From Neptunomonas japonica DSM 18939 (lineage in GTDB: Bacteria > Pseudomonadota > Gammaproteobacteria > Pseudomonadales > Balneatricaceae), in contig NZ_AUGR01000001.1 in assembly GCF_000422765.1 (NCBI RefSeq), forward strand, positions 248,001 to 312,000: a stretch of DNA of 64,000 nucleotides. The letters run 5' to 3'. The translations under genes were made by a program, and so were the position numbers. Positions 36,870 to 45,624 of the stretch are shown in pieces (position 1 is the first letter of the stretch; the number at the start of each line of letters is the position of its first letter). The notes below the pieces were generated by a model that had not been told where the DNA came from, made no database searches, and saw only the letters and a list, made by a program, of their open reading frames with translations.

Positions 36870-39800
36870 ATGCCGCTAAAAAATCTTGCCAAAACAATGC
36901 GTTGGCAGTTTTCTTTGGTTTTCTTCTTTTTGTTGATAAATATATCAACGCCTGTGAAAGCCGATTATAGCTATGCTCCAACCGTATTGGTGATAAATTC
37001 TTATCATCAAGGCTTTGCATGGTCTGATGGTATTTATTCGGGTTTTAAAAAAGTAATAGATGACGCTGGTTTTCCTATCGATTTACACGTTGAATATTTA
37101 GATACTAAGCGTTTTTCAAGCAAAACAATGTTCCCCTTAGCTGCCGCAATGATGGCAGAAAAAAATGCCAATAGTTTTGATGCTATTGTGGTGACTGATA
37201 ACAATGCATTAAGTTTTCTAATGAAATACCGGCAATCTCATTTTGCTGAAATTCCTGCTGTGTTTGTAGGTGTGAATTCATACTCGAAAGACTTAATCGG
37301 TAATGATCAGTTAATTACTGGTATTGCTGAAACCACCTCCCCTGATGCTAACTATCAACTGCTAATGTCGTTACATCCTGATATGACAGAAATCGTCTTG
37401 TTAAGTGATGCCACTCCGACAGGGTTAGCGGAGCAGCAGCGTTTTGTGCAAGCCGCTCAACCATATACGTCTAAGTTTTCCGTGCGATCAATTAGCGACT
37501 GGACCTTGGATGAATTAAAGCAGCAATTATCAGCGTTAAAACCTGGCGCTATTGTCTTTCGGTTACCATTACATAGAGATAAAGAAGGTCTTTCTATGAC
37601 CTTAAAAGAGAGTGTCAGTATTCTATTAGAGAATACTCCCGTTCCTATTTACTCGGCATGGGATACCGCTATTGCAGAAGGTATCGTGGGTGGTTATGTG
37701 GCGACCTCTGCCTTACAAGGTGAAGTTGCTGCCCAATATCTATTAGAAATCTTAGATGGTAAGTCTGTAGCCGAGTTGCCCGTTATACTTGAAAGCCCAA
37801 TTGAGTCCGTCTTTAATGGTGTTTCAGTGCAGAGGTACGCTATAGATAAAAAAAGTATCCCTAAAGACAGCGTTATTCTAAACCCAGTGAGAACCACTGA
37901 GTTATCTGACTATTTAATTATCCCTATTGTCTTTTTGTTAGTGGTTTTGAGTGGTTTTATCTTTCAGTGGCGTAGGAAAAAGAATGAGCTTTCGCTTTTG
38001 AATGATGAGTTTGAGCATGTGGTTGATGAAACATTGTTGCTCAGAACGTTAATGAACTCGAACCCTGATCATATTTATGCCAAAGGATTGGATGGCCGCT
38101 ATTTGGACTGCAATCATGCATTTGCAGAGTTTATAGGGCAGCCGCGTGAGAAGGTGATAGGAAAGCGTGTAGAGGACTTCTTTACAACAGAGAATGTTAA
38201 TTTATCTAATGAGCAAGATGCGCAGGTTTTTTCTAAAGATGAGGTGACCTGTAAAGAGATCTGGGTGCGTGGGAGCTCCGGTGCTGATCAATTGATTGAG
38301 TGTGTCAAAACACCTCTTAAAAACTTTGACGGTAAGGTTATTGGGTTGTTGGCTGTGAATAGGGATATTACAAGTCGGCACTTTGAAAATGCTTTGCAAA
38401 AACAAAATATGCGGGTGTTGGATATGTTGATCCGCGGAGCCTCCTTGAACAATATTTTTTCTGAAATTGTGAAAGGAATTGAAGATGTTTATTCCAATAG
38501 TTTATGCTCTATCCTCTTGCTTGATAAAGAAAAAAAACATCTATTGAGTGGCGCCGCTCCGAACTTGCCTGATTTCTATAGTGATGCAGTTAATGGATTA
38601 GCCATTGGTGTAGGAGTAGGCGCTTGCGGCACAGCGGCAAGTACAGGTGAGCGCGTTGTTAGTGCGGATATTAAAAATGATCCTTATTGGGCAGATTTTA
38701 AAGATCTTGCAGCTAAAGCGGGTTTGGCTGCGTGTTGGTCTCAACCTGTTTTTGGATCTTCACACGAAATATTAGGCACTTTTGCTATTTACCATCGTTA
38801 TCCACATCAACCTAATAATGATCATATCTCGATGATGGAGCAGGCTTCTCAACTAGTGAGTTTGGCGTTGGAGCGAAAGCAGGTTGAAGGTGACTTGCAG
38901 AAGTTGTCTCGTGCTGTCGAGCAAAGCCCAACGATGGTTTTGATTACGGATGAGAGTGGGAAAATAGAATATGTTAATGAAGAGTTTACTGAGGTGACAG
39001 GGTACTCTTTGAATGAAGTTAGAGGGGATACACCTGGTATCTTAAATGCTGGTGAAACGGCCCCTGAGTTTTATAAAGAGATGTGGGAAGTCATACTATC
39101 GGGACATGATTGGCATGGTGAAATTCGTAATAAAACTAAATCAGGCCAGCCTTATTGGTCAATGCTATCCATTTCACCAATTTTAGATGAAGCACATAAA
39201 ATCACTCACTTTATAGGTGTTAGTGAAGATATATCGGCACAGAAAAAGACATTAGAGCAGATAGAGCAGCTCGCATTTTACGACCCACTTACCTTGTTGG
39301 GAAACCGGCGCCTGTTTAAAGAGCAGCTGGATGTAGAGCTGAAAAAAGCAAAACGAAACGCCTCAATATTTGCGCTGTTCTATTTGGATTTAGATAACTT
39401 TAAACAGATCAACGACACCTTAGGGCATGATGCAGGTGATGGTTTGCTGCAATCGATTGCGGATAGGTTAAGAGGCACACTACGCCAGTCAGATTTGATT
39501 GCTCGTATTGGGGGAGATGAGTTTACTGTATTGTTGCCTGATGTGAGCGGACCTACTGAGGTTGCATCAGTAGCGAATAAGTTGCTACAAGCGATTAGTC
39601 AGCCAGTACTCCTCGGGAGTAGCGAGGTGAAAGCCACGGTTAGCTTGGGTATTACTATGGTGCCTACTGATGGTGATGATTGGGCTGTGTTGATGAAAAA
39701 CGCAGATCTTGCAATGTACCAAGCTAAACATAAAGGCCGTAATAATTTTCAATTTTTCACTCATGAAATGAATGATGAGGTTGTTAATCGAGCCAGCATG

Positions 39801-40571
39801 GAGCAAGAGCTGCGTAATGCACTAAAAAATAAAGAGTTTTGCATCGATTATCAGCCGCAATGGACCATTCTTAAAGAATTGCAGCCAGTTTGTCTTGAGG
39901 CATTAGTGCGCTGGAATCACCCCGAAAAAGGTCGTATATCTCCTGGTGAATTTATTCCGGTGGCGGAAGAGCTTGGGTTAATTGTTGAGCTAGGCGAGTG
40001 GGTTTTAAACGAAGCGTGTAGCCAAGGGCGTTTGCTGGTGGACGCTGGCTACCCCATTCGTATGGCCGTGAATCTGTCAATGCGTCAATTTTTTGATCCT
40101 GAACTACTTAATAAAATTAAACAGGCTCTAGAGTTGAATGACTTTCCTGCGTCATTGCTTGAACTAGAGATAACTGAGTCCATGATTATGGAAGAGGTTG
40201 ATGTGGTAGTGGATACTCTTCATCAGATCAAGCTCTTGGGCGTTTCGTTATCGATTGATGACTTTGGTACGGGTTACTCATCATTAAGTTACTTGAAGCG
40301 TTTGCCTTTTGATCACTTGAAAGTCGATGGTTCTTTTGTTCGTGATATCCCTCAAGATAAAAGTGATATGGAAATCACCTCCGCGGTTATTGCTATGGCC
40401 CACAAGCTGGGTTTAAAGGTAATTGCAGAAGGGATAGAGACACATGAGCAGATGGCTTTTTTAAGAGAAAATGGTTGTGAAATGGGACAAGGTTTTTTGC
40501 TCGCCCGCCCGGCACCGTTGGATGACATCATGAAGTATCTTGATGTCGAAATGGATTCATTGGACGATTAA
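36870..40571 (+). CDS. Periplasmic-binding/PAS/GAF/PAS/GGDEF/EAL sensor
   Basis: A 1233-aa inner-membrane signalling protein that turns over c-di-GMP. Order: signal segment (about 12-31); ABC substrate-binding-like sensor domain (about 34-330; VLVINSYHQGFAWSDGIYSG); membrane helix (about 348-367); PAS (392-505); GAF (525-665; around GVGVGACGTAASTGERVV); second PAS (680-800); GGDEF with GGDEF intact at 881-885; EAL with EAL at 1010-1012, DDFGTGYSS and EGIET. All key residues for both activities are present. The binding domain suggests a small periplasmic ligand. A degraded fragment of a further EAL gene follows directly. Confidence 0.94.
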   Translation: MPLKNLAKTMRWQFSLVFFFLLINISTPVKADYSYAPTVLVINSYHQGFAWSDGIYSGFKKVIDDAGFPIDLHVEYLDTKRFSSKTMFPLAAAMMAEKNANSFDAIVVTDNNALSFLMKYRQSHFAEIPAVFVGVNSYSKDLIGNDQLITGIAETTSPDANYQLLMSLHPDMTEIVLLSDATPTGLAEQQRFVQAAQPYTSKFSVRSISDWTLDELKQQLSALKPGAIVFRLPLHRDKEGLSMTLKESVSILLENTPVPIYSAWDTAIAEGIVGGYVATSALQGEVAAQYLLEILDGKSVAELPVILESPIESVFNGVSVQRYAIDKKSIPKDSVILNPVRTTELSDYLIIPIVFLLVVLSGFIFQWRRKKNELSLLNDEFEHVVDETLLLRTLMNSNPDHIYAKGLDGRYLDCNHAFAEFIGQPREKVIGKRVEDFFTTENVNLSNEQDAQVFSKDEVTCKEIWVRGSSGADQLIECVKTPLKNFDGKVIGLLAVNRDITSRHFENALQKQNMRVLDMLIRGASLNNIFSEIVKGIEDVYSNSLCSILLLDKEKKHLLSGAAPNLPDFYSDAVNGLAIGVGVGACGTAASTGERVVSADIKNDPYWADFKDLAAKAGLAACWSQPVFGSSHEILGTFAIYHRYPHQPNNDHISMMEQASQLVSLALERKQVEGDLQKLSRAVEQSPTMVLITDESGKIEYVNEEFTEVTGYSLNEVRGDTPGILNAGETAPEFYKEMWEVILSGHDWHGEIRNKTKSGQPYWSMLSISPILDEAHKITHFIGVSEDISAQKKTLEQIEQLAFYDPLTLLGNRRLFKEQLDVELKKAKRNASIFALFYLDLDNFKQINDTLGHDAGDGLLQSIADRLRGTLRQSDLIARIGGDEFTVLLPDVSGPTEVASVANKLLQAISQPVLLGSSEVKATVSLGITMVPTDGDDWAVLMKNADLAMYQAKHKGRNNFQFFTHEMNDEVVNRASMEQELRNALKNKEFCIDYQPQWTILKELQPVCLEALVRWNHPEKGRISPGEFIPVAEELGLIVELGEWVLNEACSQGRLLVDAGYPIRMAVNLSMRQFFDPELLNKIKQALELNDFPASLLELEITESMIMEEVDVVVDTLHQIKLLGVSLSIDDFGTGYSSLSYLKRLPFDHLKVDGSFVRDIPQDKSDMEITSAVIAMAHKLGLKVIAEGIETHEQMAFLRENGCEMGQGFLLARPAPLDDIMKYLDVEMDSLDD

Positions 40572-40626
40572 CTTCATCGTTTTGTTATCAGCCTTGCTAT
40601 GATTATATCTTGGCGTTCTTGTCACC

Positions 40627-40885
40627 GTGATTCTTAAACAGTCCTCTGTATTGCAACTGCCATTTTCTGACGATGAGCCGTTGCTGAGTTTAATACTCGA
40701 AATGGATGAAATAACGACCTTTTTCCAGCTGATATTTGATTTACACAATGGCGATCTTATTGGGCATGAAGTGCTCTCAGAAGTCCTGAAGGTGCTCTGA
40801 TGATAAGCTACTTAAGATGGCTATTGCCTATGAAAGGCTGCATGAGCTGGAGTTGTTGTGCCGAGAAAAGTTGTTGCAACAATAG
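40627..40885 (+). pseudogene. Decayed EAL-domain gene fragment
   Basis: Remnant of a c-di-GMP phosphodiesterase-type EAL domain. A frame from GTG 40627 to the stop at 40800 encodes 57 aa, including FFQLIFDLHNGDLIGHEVL, which resembles the EAL start (FQPIxDLxxGxIxGxEALxRG). The next piece lies in another frame (RSPEGALM), and from 40802 a third frame runs to 40885 with AYERLHELELLCREKLLQQ, the helix that follows the EAL motif in such proteins. At least two frameshifts separate the three pieces, and the rest of the domain is missing. It sits 55 bp after a working GGDEF/EAL gene. The family assignment is from pattern only. Confidence 0.72.
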
Positions 40886-41164
40886 CGAGCGGGTGGGACT
40901 AAGCATGCACCTAGCTTAAGATCGGGGGAGGGGGGGGAGCGTTCTGGCATACCCTCGTTCTAGTGCTTTATTTACATGATGTGTTTAATTCACTTTACAA
41001 AACTTGTCGCTTCTTAGAGGCTAGCATTAATACGTTATTTGGGCCTTCAGTACTAATCAGACTATACTGACGTAAAGTTCATACCCCTGCTGTTATTTTT
41101 ATTTTTGCGAAGATCGATTGAATCTAATGCCCTGTGTTCTATTCATTTTAATGGAGAGTAGTTA
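40886..41164. other. Intergenic region with G-rich tract
   Basis: No gene is visible. A G-rich run (five G, A, eight G) spans 40924-40937. Possible -10 elements for the downstream nudF operon include TATACT at 41063-41068, but no convincing -35 at the right distance was found. Confidence 0.5.
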
Positions 41165-41797
41165 ATGAGCAAGCATTGGAACCCTGCATTTAGCGCTGCT
41201 GATTTTGAGATAGAAGAAGACACAGTTATCTGTGAGAGCTTTTATCAGATGCGAGAAGTAAAGCTACGCCATCAGCGCTTTGAGGGCGGGAAGATAGAGC
41301 TGACTAGAGACCTCTTTTGGAGGCCTGATGCAGTGTGTGTGCTGCTTTATGATCCTACTCATGATGTTGTGGTTTTGATTGAACAATTTCGTATCGGTAC
41401 TATCGACCACCCTCGAAGTCCGTGGTTGCTTGAGCTTGTTGCAGGTCTTGTTGAGCCTGAAGAAACCATTGAAGACGTCGCGCGGCGGGAGAGCCTTGAG
41501 GAAGCCGGAGCGACGATATCTCAACTTGAGCATATCAGCCGGTTTACTCCAAGCCCTGGTGGAGCCAGAGAGTATGTTGATCTGTACTGCGGCTGTGTAA
41601 ATAGTGATGGCTTAGGCGGTGTTCATGGCTTAGAAGGTGAGGGAGAAGATATTAAAGTGCACTTGTTCCCTGTAGATACTGCGATAGCGATGCTGAAAAC
41701 GGGTGATGTTGATAATGCGGCTGCGATTATCGCAATACAGTGGTTGCAGCTAAATCACACAACGATAAAAGAAAAGTGGAGCGTTGACACGGTATGA
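41165..41797 (+). CDS. nudF: ADP-ribose diphosphatase (Nudix, NudF-like)
   Basis: Hydrolyses ADP-ribose to AMP and ribose 5-phosphate. It has 210 aa (E. coli 209). The Nudix box runs GLVEPEETIEDVARRESLEEAG at about 98-119, preceded by LLELVA. The following segment FTPSPGGAREYVDLYCGCV is typical of the ADP-ribose branch. GGAGAG lies upstream of the ATG. It starts the conserved nudF-DUF1249-cpdA-yqiA-parE-parC block and overlaps the next gene by four bases. Confidence 0.95.
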   Translation: MSKHWNPAFSAADFEIEEDTVICESFYQMREVKLRHQRFEGGKIELTRDLFWRPDAVCVLLYDPTHDVVVLIEQFRIGTIDHPRSPWLLELVAGLVEPEETIEDVARRESLEEAGATISQLEHISRFTPSPGGAREYVDLYCGCVNSDGLGGVHGLEGEGEDIKVHLFPVDTAIAMLKTGDVDNAAAIIAIQWLQLNHTTIKEKWSVDTV

Positions 41798-42237
41798 AAC
41801 GTAAGTATGTGCCTGATCTAACGCGGCAAATGGCCATCTGTGAGGTGAACTATGCCCGTTTGAATAAACTGATGCCTGACTTAGAAGAGTGCGATATGCG
41901 CGAATTTAGCTTGGTTTGTGGAGAGCATCAGACACAGATACGGATTGAAGTTGAAGAGCGTTTTGTTTACACCACAACCTTACAAATTTCACAGCAAGAC
42001 GCTAGTGGCTCATCATGGTTAGAATCACCGGCGCTAGTTGTTAGGCTTTACCATGATGCCAATATGGCAGAAGTCATCTGTTTGAAGCGTCGCCGCCAAC
42101 TGTCAGGAGTTTACCCATACCCTAACCGTGAAATGCATCAGCCTGATGAAAAAGTGCAATTGAATAACTACTTGGGCGAATGGCTCAGCCATTGCCAGCA
42201 GCATGGTCAGTTTATCGAACCTATTTTTACTAACTGA
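41794..42237 (+). CDS. DUF1249 family protein (YqiB-like)
   Basis: A 147-aa cytoplasmic protein of unknown role. Family features are the opening with YVPDLTRQMAICEVNYARL, the central VVRLYHDANMAEVICLKRRR and the ending NREMHQPDEKVQLNNYLGEWL. It is consistently found between nudF and cpdA. The start overlaps nudF by four bases and the stop overlaps the cpdA start by one base (TGATG). Confidence 0.92.
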   Translation: MKRKYVPDLTRQMAICEVNYARLNKLMPDLEECDMREFSLVCGEHQTQIRIEVEERFVYTTTLQISQQDASGSSWLESPALVVRLYHDANMAEVICLKRRRQLSGVYPYPNREMHQPDEKVQLNNYLGEWLSHCQQHGQFIEPIFTN

Positions 42238-42998
42238 TGAGTATGCTACGTATTATTCAAGTCACCGATTGCCATCTACAGGCGAGTAAAGGTGATCTAT
42301 TCAAAGAGGAAAATCCGGAGCAGCGTCTACTTGCTGTTCTGGAAGATGTGAAAGCAAACCATCCTTGTCCTGAACTTTTACTACTGACGGGTGACCTAGC
42401 TCATCACGGTTACAGTACTGCCTATAATCGATTACAGTCTTATACAAAGGATATGGCCGCCGCTATACGTTGGATTCCGGGCAACCATGATGATGCAGGT
42501 AAAATGCTGGAATACCAAAGCCTTTCAGGAAAGGTTGTGGTAGAAGGAGCGTGGTGCGTCATTTTATTGGATTCTACTTCGGAGCCTGATGGTGTTGGCG
42601 GCGGTGCGCTTAGCAGTGCCCAGCTGTCTTGGTTAGATGAGGTTGTAGCTGAGTATCCTAACCATTACTTGCTTATTGGAATGCACCACCCGCCGGTTAA
42701 AGTGGGCAGCCGTTGGCAAGATGCCATTATGTTGGCTAATGCAGGGGCTTTTTGGGCGCATGTGTCTGCGTATGACAAACTCAAGTTAGTGCTATGTGGG
42801 CACCTTCATCAAGAACATCAAATAGATCATACAGGTGTTAGCGTTTTGGTAGCGCCGGCAACGGCTCCGCAGTTTGCAGTAGGTACCGAAGCTCCGCTTG
42901 TCGAATCAGATAAGTTTCTATCTTTGCCTGGCTACAGGGTTCTTGATCTGTTTGATGATGGCGGGTTTGAGACAATCGTTAAGCGAGTATCCCTCTGA
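42237..42998 (+). CDS. cpdA: 3',5'-cyclic-AMP phosphodiesterase CpdA
   Basis: Metallophosphoesterase that degrades cAMP and so lowers CRP signalling. It has 253 aa. The two-metal motifs are in order: VTDCHLQ (D-x-H), LTGDLAHHG, IPGNHDD, GMHHPP and CGHLHQEH. It starts MSMLRIIQVTDCHL; the ATG at 42237 overlaps the preceding stop. Coupled to the DUF1249 gene, as is usual. Confidence 0.95.
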   Translation: MSMLRIIQVTDCHLQASKGDLFKEENPEQRLLAVLEDVKANHPCPELLLLTGDLAHHGYSTAYNRLQSYTKDMAAAIRWIPGNHDDAGKMLEYQSLSGKVVVEGAWCVILLDSTSEPDGVGGGALSSAQLSWLDEVVAEYPNHYLLIGMHHPPVKVGSRWQDAIMLANAGAFWAHVSAYDKLKLVLCGHLHQEHQIDHTGVSVLVAPATAPQFAVGTEAPLVESDKFLSLPGYRVLDLFDDGGFETIVKRVSL

Positions 42999-43056
42999 GC
43001 TTGCATCCCATTGAAACCTTAGGTAACTTCTCTTAAACACTGTAAGGATAACCAGT

Positions 43057-43692
43057 ATGTTGTCGCCGTTATTTATCTATGTGCATGGTTTTAATAGCTC
43101 GCCGGATTCAGTAAAAGCGCGTTTATTTGGGGATTTTCTTAAAGCCAATAACAAAGGTGCCGATATTGGTGATTACGCTGTGCCAGCATTATCACATTGG
43201 CCGGAAGAAGCGATAAAACAGCTAGAAGCATTGATAACCGAAAACTCGCAACGTCCGGTTATATTAATTGGCAGCTCATTAGGTGGGTTTTATAGCCTAT
43301 GGTTAACAGAGCGTTATAAAAACTGCACGACAGTACTGGTGAACCCAGCGATCTATCCTTATCATTTGTTAGCTGAGTGGCTAGGGGATAATGAAAATCT
43401 ATATACGCATGAGCGCTATACGTTAACGCGGGAACATTTAACCCAGCTAGAAGCTTTGGCTGTGGATAAGGTGACAGATTCTCAGCGTTATTTATTATTG
43501 ACGCAAACAGCGGATGAAACGTTGGATTATCGTGAAGCGGTTGATTTTTTTGATAAATCACCAGCGTTTATTCAGACCGGTGGTAGCCATGGTTTCGATC
43601 AATTTGAAAAGTTGATTCCTGCAATCATCAGCTTTTCCCAGGGGCAGCTAGCGTTACCAGAAGCGACCCCTTTACCTTCTTTTATAGAGTGA
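43057..43692 (+). CDS. YqiA-like alpha/beta-hydrolase esterase
   Basis: A 211-aa soluble esterase of the YqiA family. The opening is FIYVHGFNSSPDSVKA, the nucleophile elbow is LIGSSLGGFYS with Ser, and the His is in GGSHGFDQF near the C-terminus. An acid residue is likely D-x-x-x in LTQTADETLDY. The natural substrate is unknown; family members hydrolyse short acyl esters. It lies 17 bp before parE, as in E. coli. Confidence 0.92.
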   Translation: MLSPLFIYVHGFNSSPDSVKARLFGDFLKANNKGADIGDYAVPALSHWPEEAIKQLEALITENSQRPVILIGSSLGGFYSLWLTERYKNCTTVLVNPAIYPYHLLAEWLGDNENLYTHERYTLTREHLTQLEALAVDKVTDSQRYLLLTQTADETLDYREAVDFFDKSPAFIQTGGSHGFDQFEKLIPAIISFSQGQLALPEATPLPSFIE

Positions 43693-43709
43693 CAGGAAAC
43701 AATAAATAG

Positions 43710-45602
43710 ATGTCGACGCAATATACAGCTGATTCGATAGAAGTCTTAAGTGGGCTGGACCCGGTTAAACGACGTCCAGGTATGTATACAGAGACTGACC
43801 GTCCTAACCATCTAGCACAAGAAGTTATTGATAACTCAGTCGATGAGGCTTTGGCAGGACATGCTAAGCAGATCGATGTAGTAATGCATAAAGATGGATT
43901 CTTGTCGGTCAGTGATGACGGGCGCGGTATGCCTGTTGACTTGCACCCTGAAGAGGGCGTCAGTGGAGTTGAACTGATCCTCACTCGCTTGCATGCAGGC
44001 GGTAAGTTTAATAATGACAACTACAACTATTCCGGTGGTTTGCACGGTGTGGGTGTCTCTGTTGTTAATGCGTTGTCTAAGCTGCTTGAAGTACAGATTA
44101 AGCGCGATGCTAAAGTGTATAAAATAGGCTTCGCTGATGGCTTTAAAGTCTCTGAACTGGAAGTGATTGATACCTGTGGTAAGCGTAATACGGGGACTAC
44201 CGTTCGATTTTTAGCGGACCCTCAGTATTTTGACTCACCTAAATACAGCGTCTCTCATCTTAAGCATAATTTGCGCGCTAAAGCTGTTCTTTGCCCTGGA
44301 TTAAAAGTTACTTTTACGGATCAAAGCAGCGGTAAAAACGAAAAGCAAGAGTGGTATTACGAAGACGGACTTAGTGCATATCTTCGTGGAACAACGCAGG
44401 TATTTGAAACCATCCCTGAAGAGCCTTTTGTTGGTTCCTTGCAGGGAGAAGAAGACGCTGTAGAGTGGGCCGTACAATGGTTGCCCGAAGGAGGAGAGTT
44501 AACCTGTGAAAGCTTTGTTAACCTCATTCCAACGGTGCAAGGCGGTACACATGTTAATGGGTTTAGAACCGGCTTGCTTGAAGCGATGCGTGAGTTTTGT
44601 GAATTCCGTAACTTGTTACCGCGAGGCGTCAAATTAACGGCTGATGATATTTGGGAGCGCTGTGCTTTTATCCTCTCTGCAAAAATGCGCGACCCTCAAT
44701 TCTCAGGCCAAACTAAAGAGCGACTCTCCTCACGCCATATTGCTGCCTTTATCTCTGGATCTGCTAAGGATGCTTTTTCACTGTGGCTAAACAGCCATGT
44801 TGAGGAGGGAGAGAAGTTAGCAGAAAGCGTCATTGCTAATGCCCAGAAACGTTTACGCTCTAGTAAAAAAGTAGTGCGTAAGAAGATTACTCAAGGCCCA
44901 GCACTTCCCGGTAAACTGGCAGACTGTGCCGGATCAGAAACAATGCGTTCTGAGTTGTTTCTAGTGGAAGGTGATTCTGCTGGTGGTTCTGCTAAACAAG
45001 CGCGTGATCGTCAATTTCAGGCAATTATGCCGCTACGCGGGAAAATTCTGAATACGTGGGAAGTTGATTCCGGAGAGATTCTGTCGTCACAGGAAATTCA
45101 CGATATTTCAGTGGCAGTGGGCGTTGAGCCGGGCTCGGATAACTTGGAGGGTTTGCGTTACGGAAAGATCTGCGTGTTAGCAGATGCTGATTCTGATGGT
45201 GCACATATAGCAACTCTGATTTGCGCGCTGTTTTTACGCCACTTTAAGCCCTTGGTAGATGCCGGGCACGTTTATGTTGCTATGCCGCCCTTATATCGTA
45301 TTGATGCAGCCAAGGATGTGTTTTATGCATTGGATGACGCTGAAAAGAATGGCATCGTTGAGCGCATACGTGCCGAACGTAAAAACGTAAAAATTAATGT
45401 TCAGCGATTCAAAGGTCTAGGGGAGATGAATCCCCTGCAATTACGTGAAACAACAATGGATCCAGACACACGGCGTTTAGTTCAGCTTACGATTGACGCG
45501 GAAGATAATGCGCATGAGATGCTGGATATGTTGTTAGCTAAAAAGCGCGCCGCTGATCGTAAAAGTTGGTTGGAAAGTAAGGGTAACCTGGCTCAACAGT
45601 AG
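43710..45602 (+). CDS. parE: DNA topoisomerase IV subunit B
   Basis: ATPase subunit that drives chromosome decatenation with ParC. It has 630 aa (E. coli 630). GHKL ATPase motifs: LDPVKRRPGMY, the ATP-binding Asn in VIDNSVDEALAG, DDGRGMPVD and GLHGVGVSVVNALS. The TOPRIM domain has LFLVEGDSAGGSAKQARDR and LADADSDGAHI, with PLRGKILN. It is followed after 22 bp by parC. Confidence 0.98.
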   Translation: MSTQYTADSIEVLSGLDPVKRRPGMYTETDRPNHLAQEVIDNSVDEALAGHAKQIDVVMHKDGFLSVSDDGRGMPVDLHPEEGVSGVELILTRLHAGGKFNNDNYNYSGGLHGVGVSVVNALSKLLEVQIKRDAKVYKIGFADGFKVSELEVIDTCGKRNTGTTVRFLADPQYFDSPKYSVSHLKHNLRAKAVLCPGLKVTFTDQSSGKNEKQEWYYEDGLSAYLRGTTQVFETIPEEPFVGSLQGEEDAVEWAVQWLPEGGELTCESFVNLIPTVQGGTHVNGFRTGLLEAMREFCEFRNLLPRGVKLTADDIWERCAFILSAKMRDPQFSGQTKERLSSRHIAAFISGSAKDAFSLWLNSHVEEGEKLAESVIANAQKRLRSSKKVVRKKITQGPALPGKLADCAGSETMRSELFLVEGDSAGGSAKQARDRQFQAIMPLRGKILNTWEVDSGEILSSQEIHDISVAVGVEPGSDNLEGLRYGKICVLADADSDGAHIATLICALFLRHFKPLVDAGHVYVAMPPLYRIDAAKDVFYALDDAEKNGIVERIRAERKNVKINVQRFKGLGEMNPLQLRETTMDPDTRRLVQLTIDAEDNAHEMLDMLLAKKRAADRKSWLESKGNLAQQ

Positions 45603-45624
45603 TCAGTTTGATGGATATTGAGAT

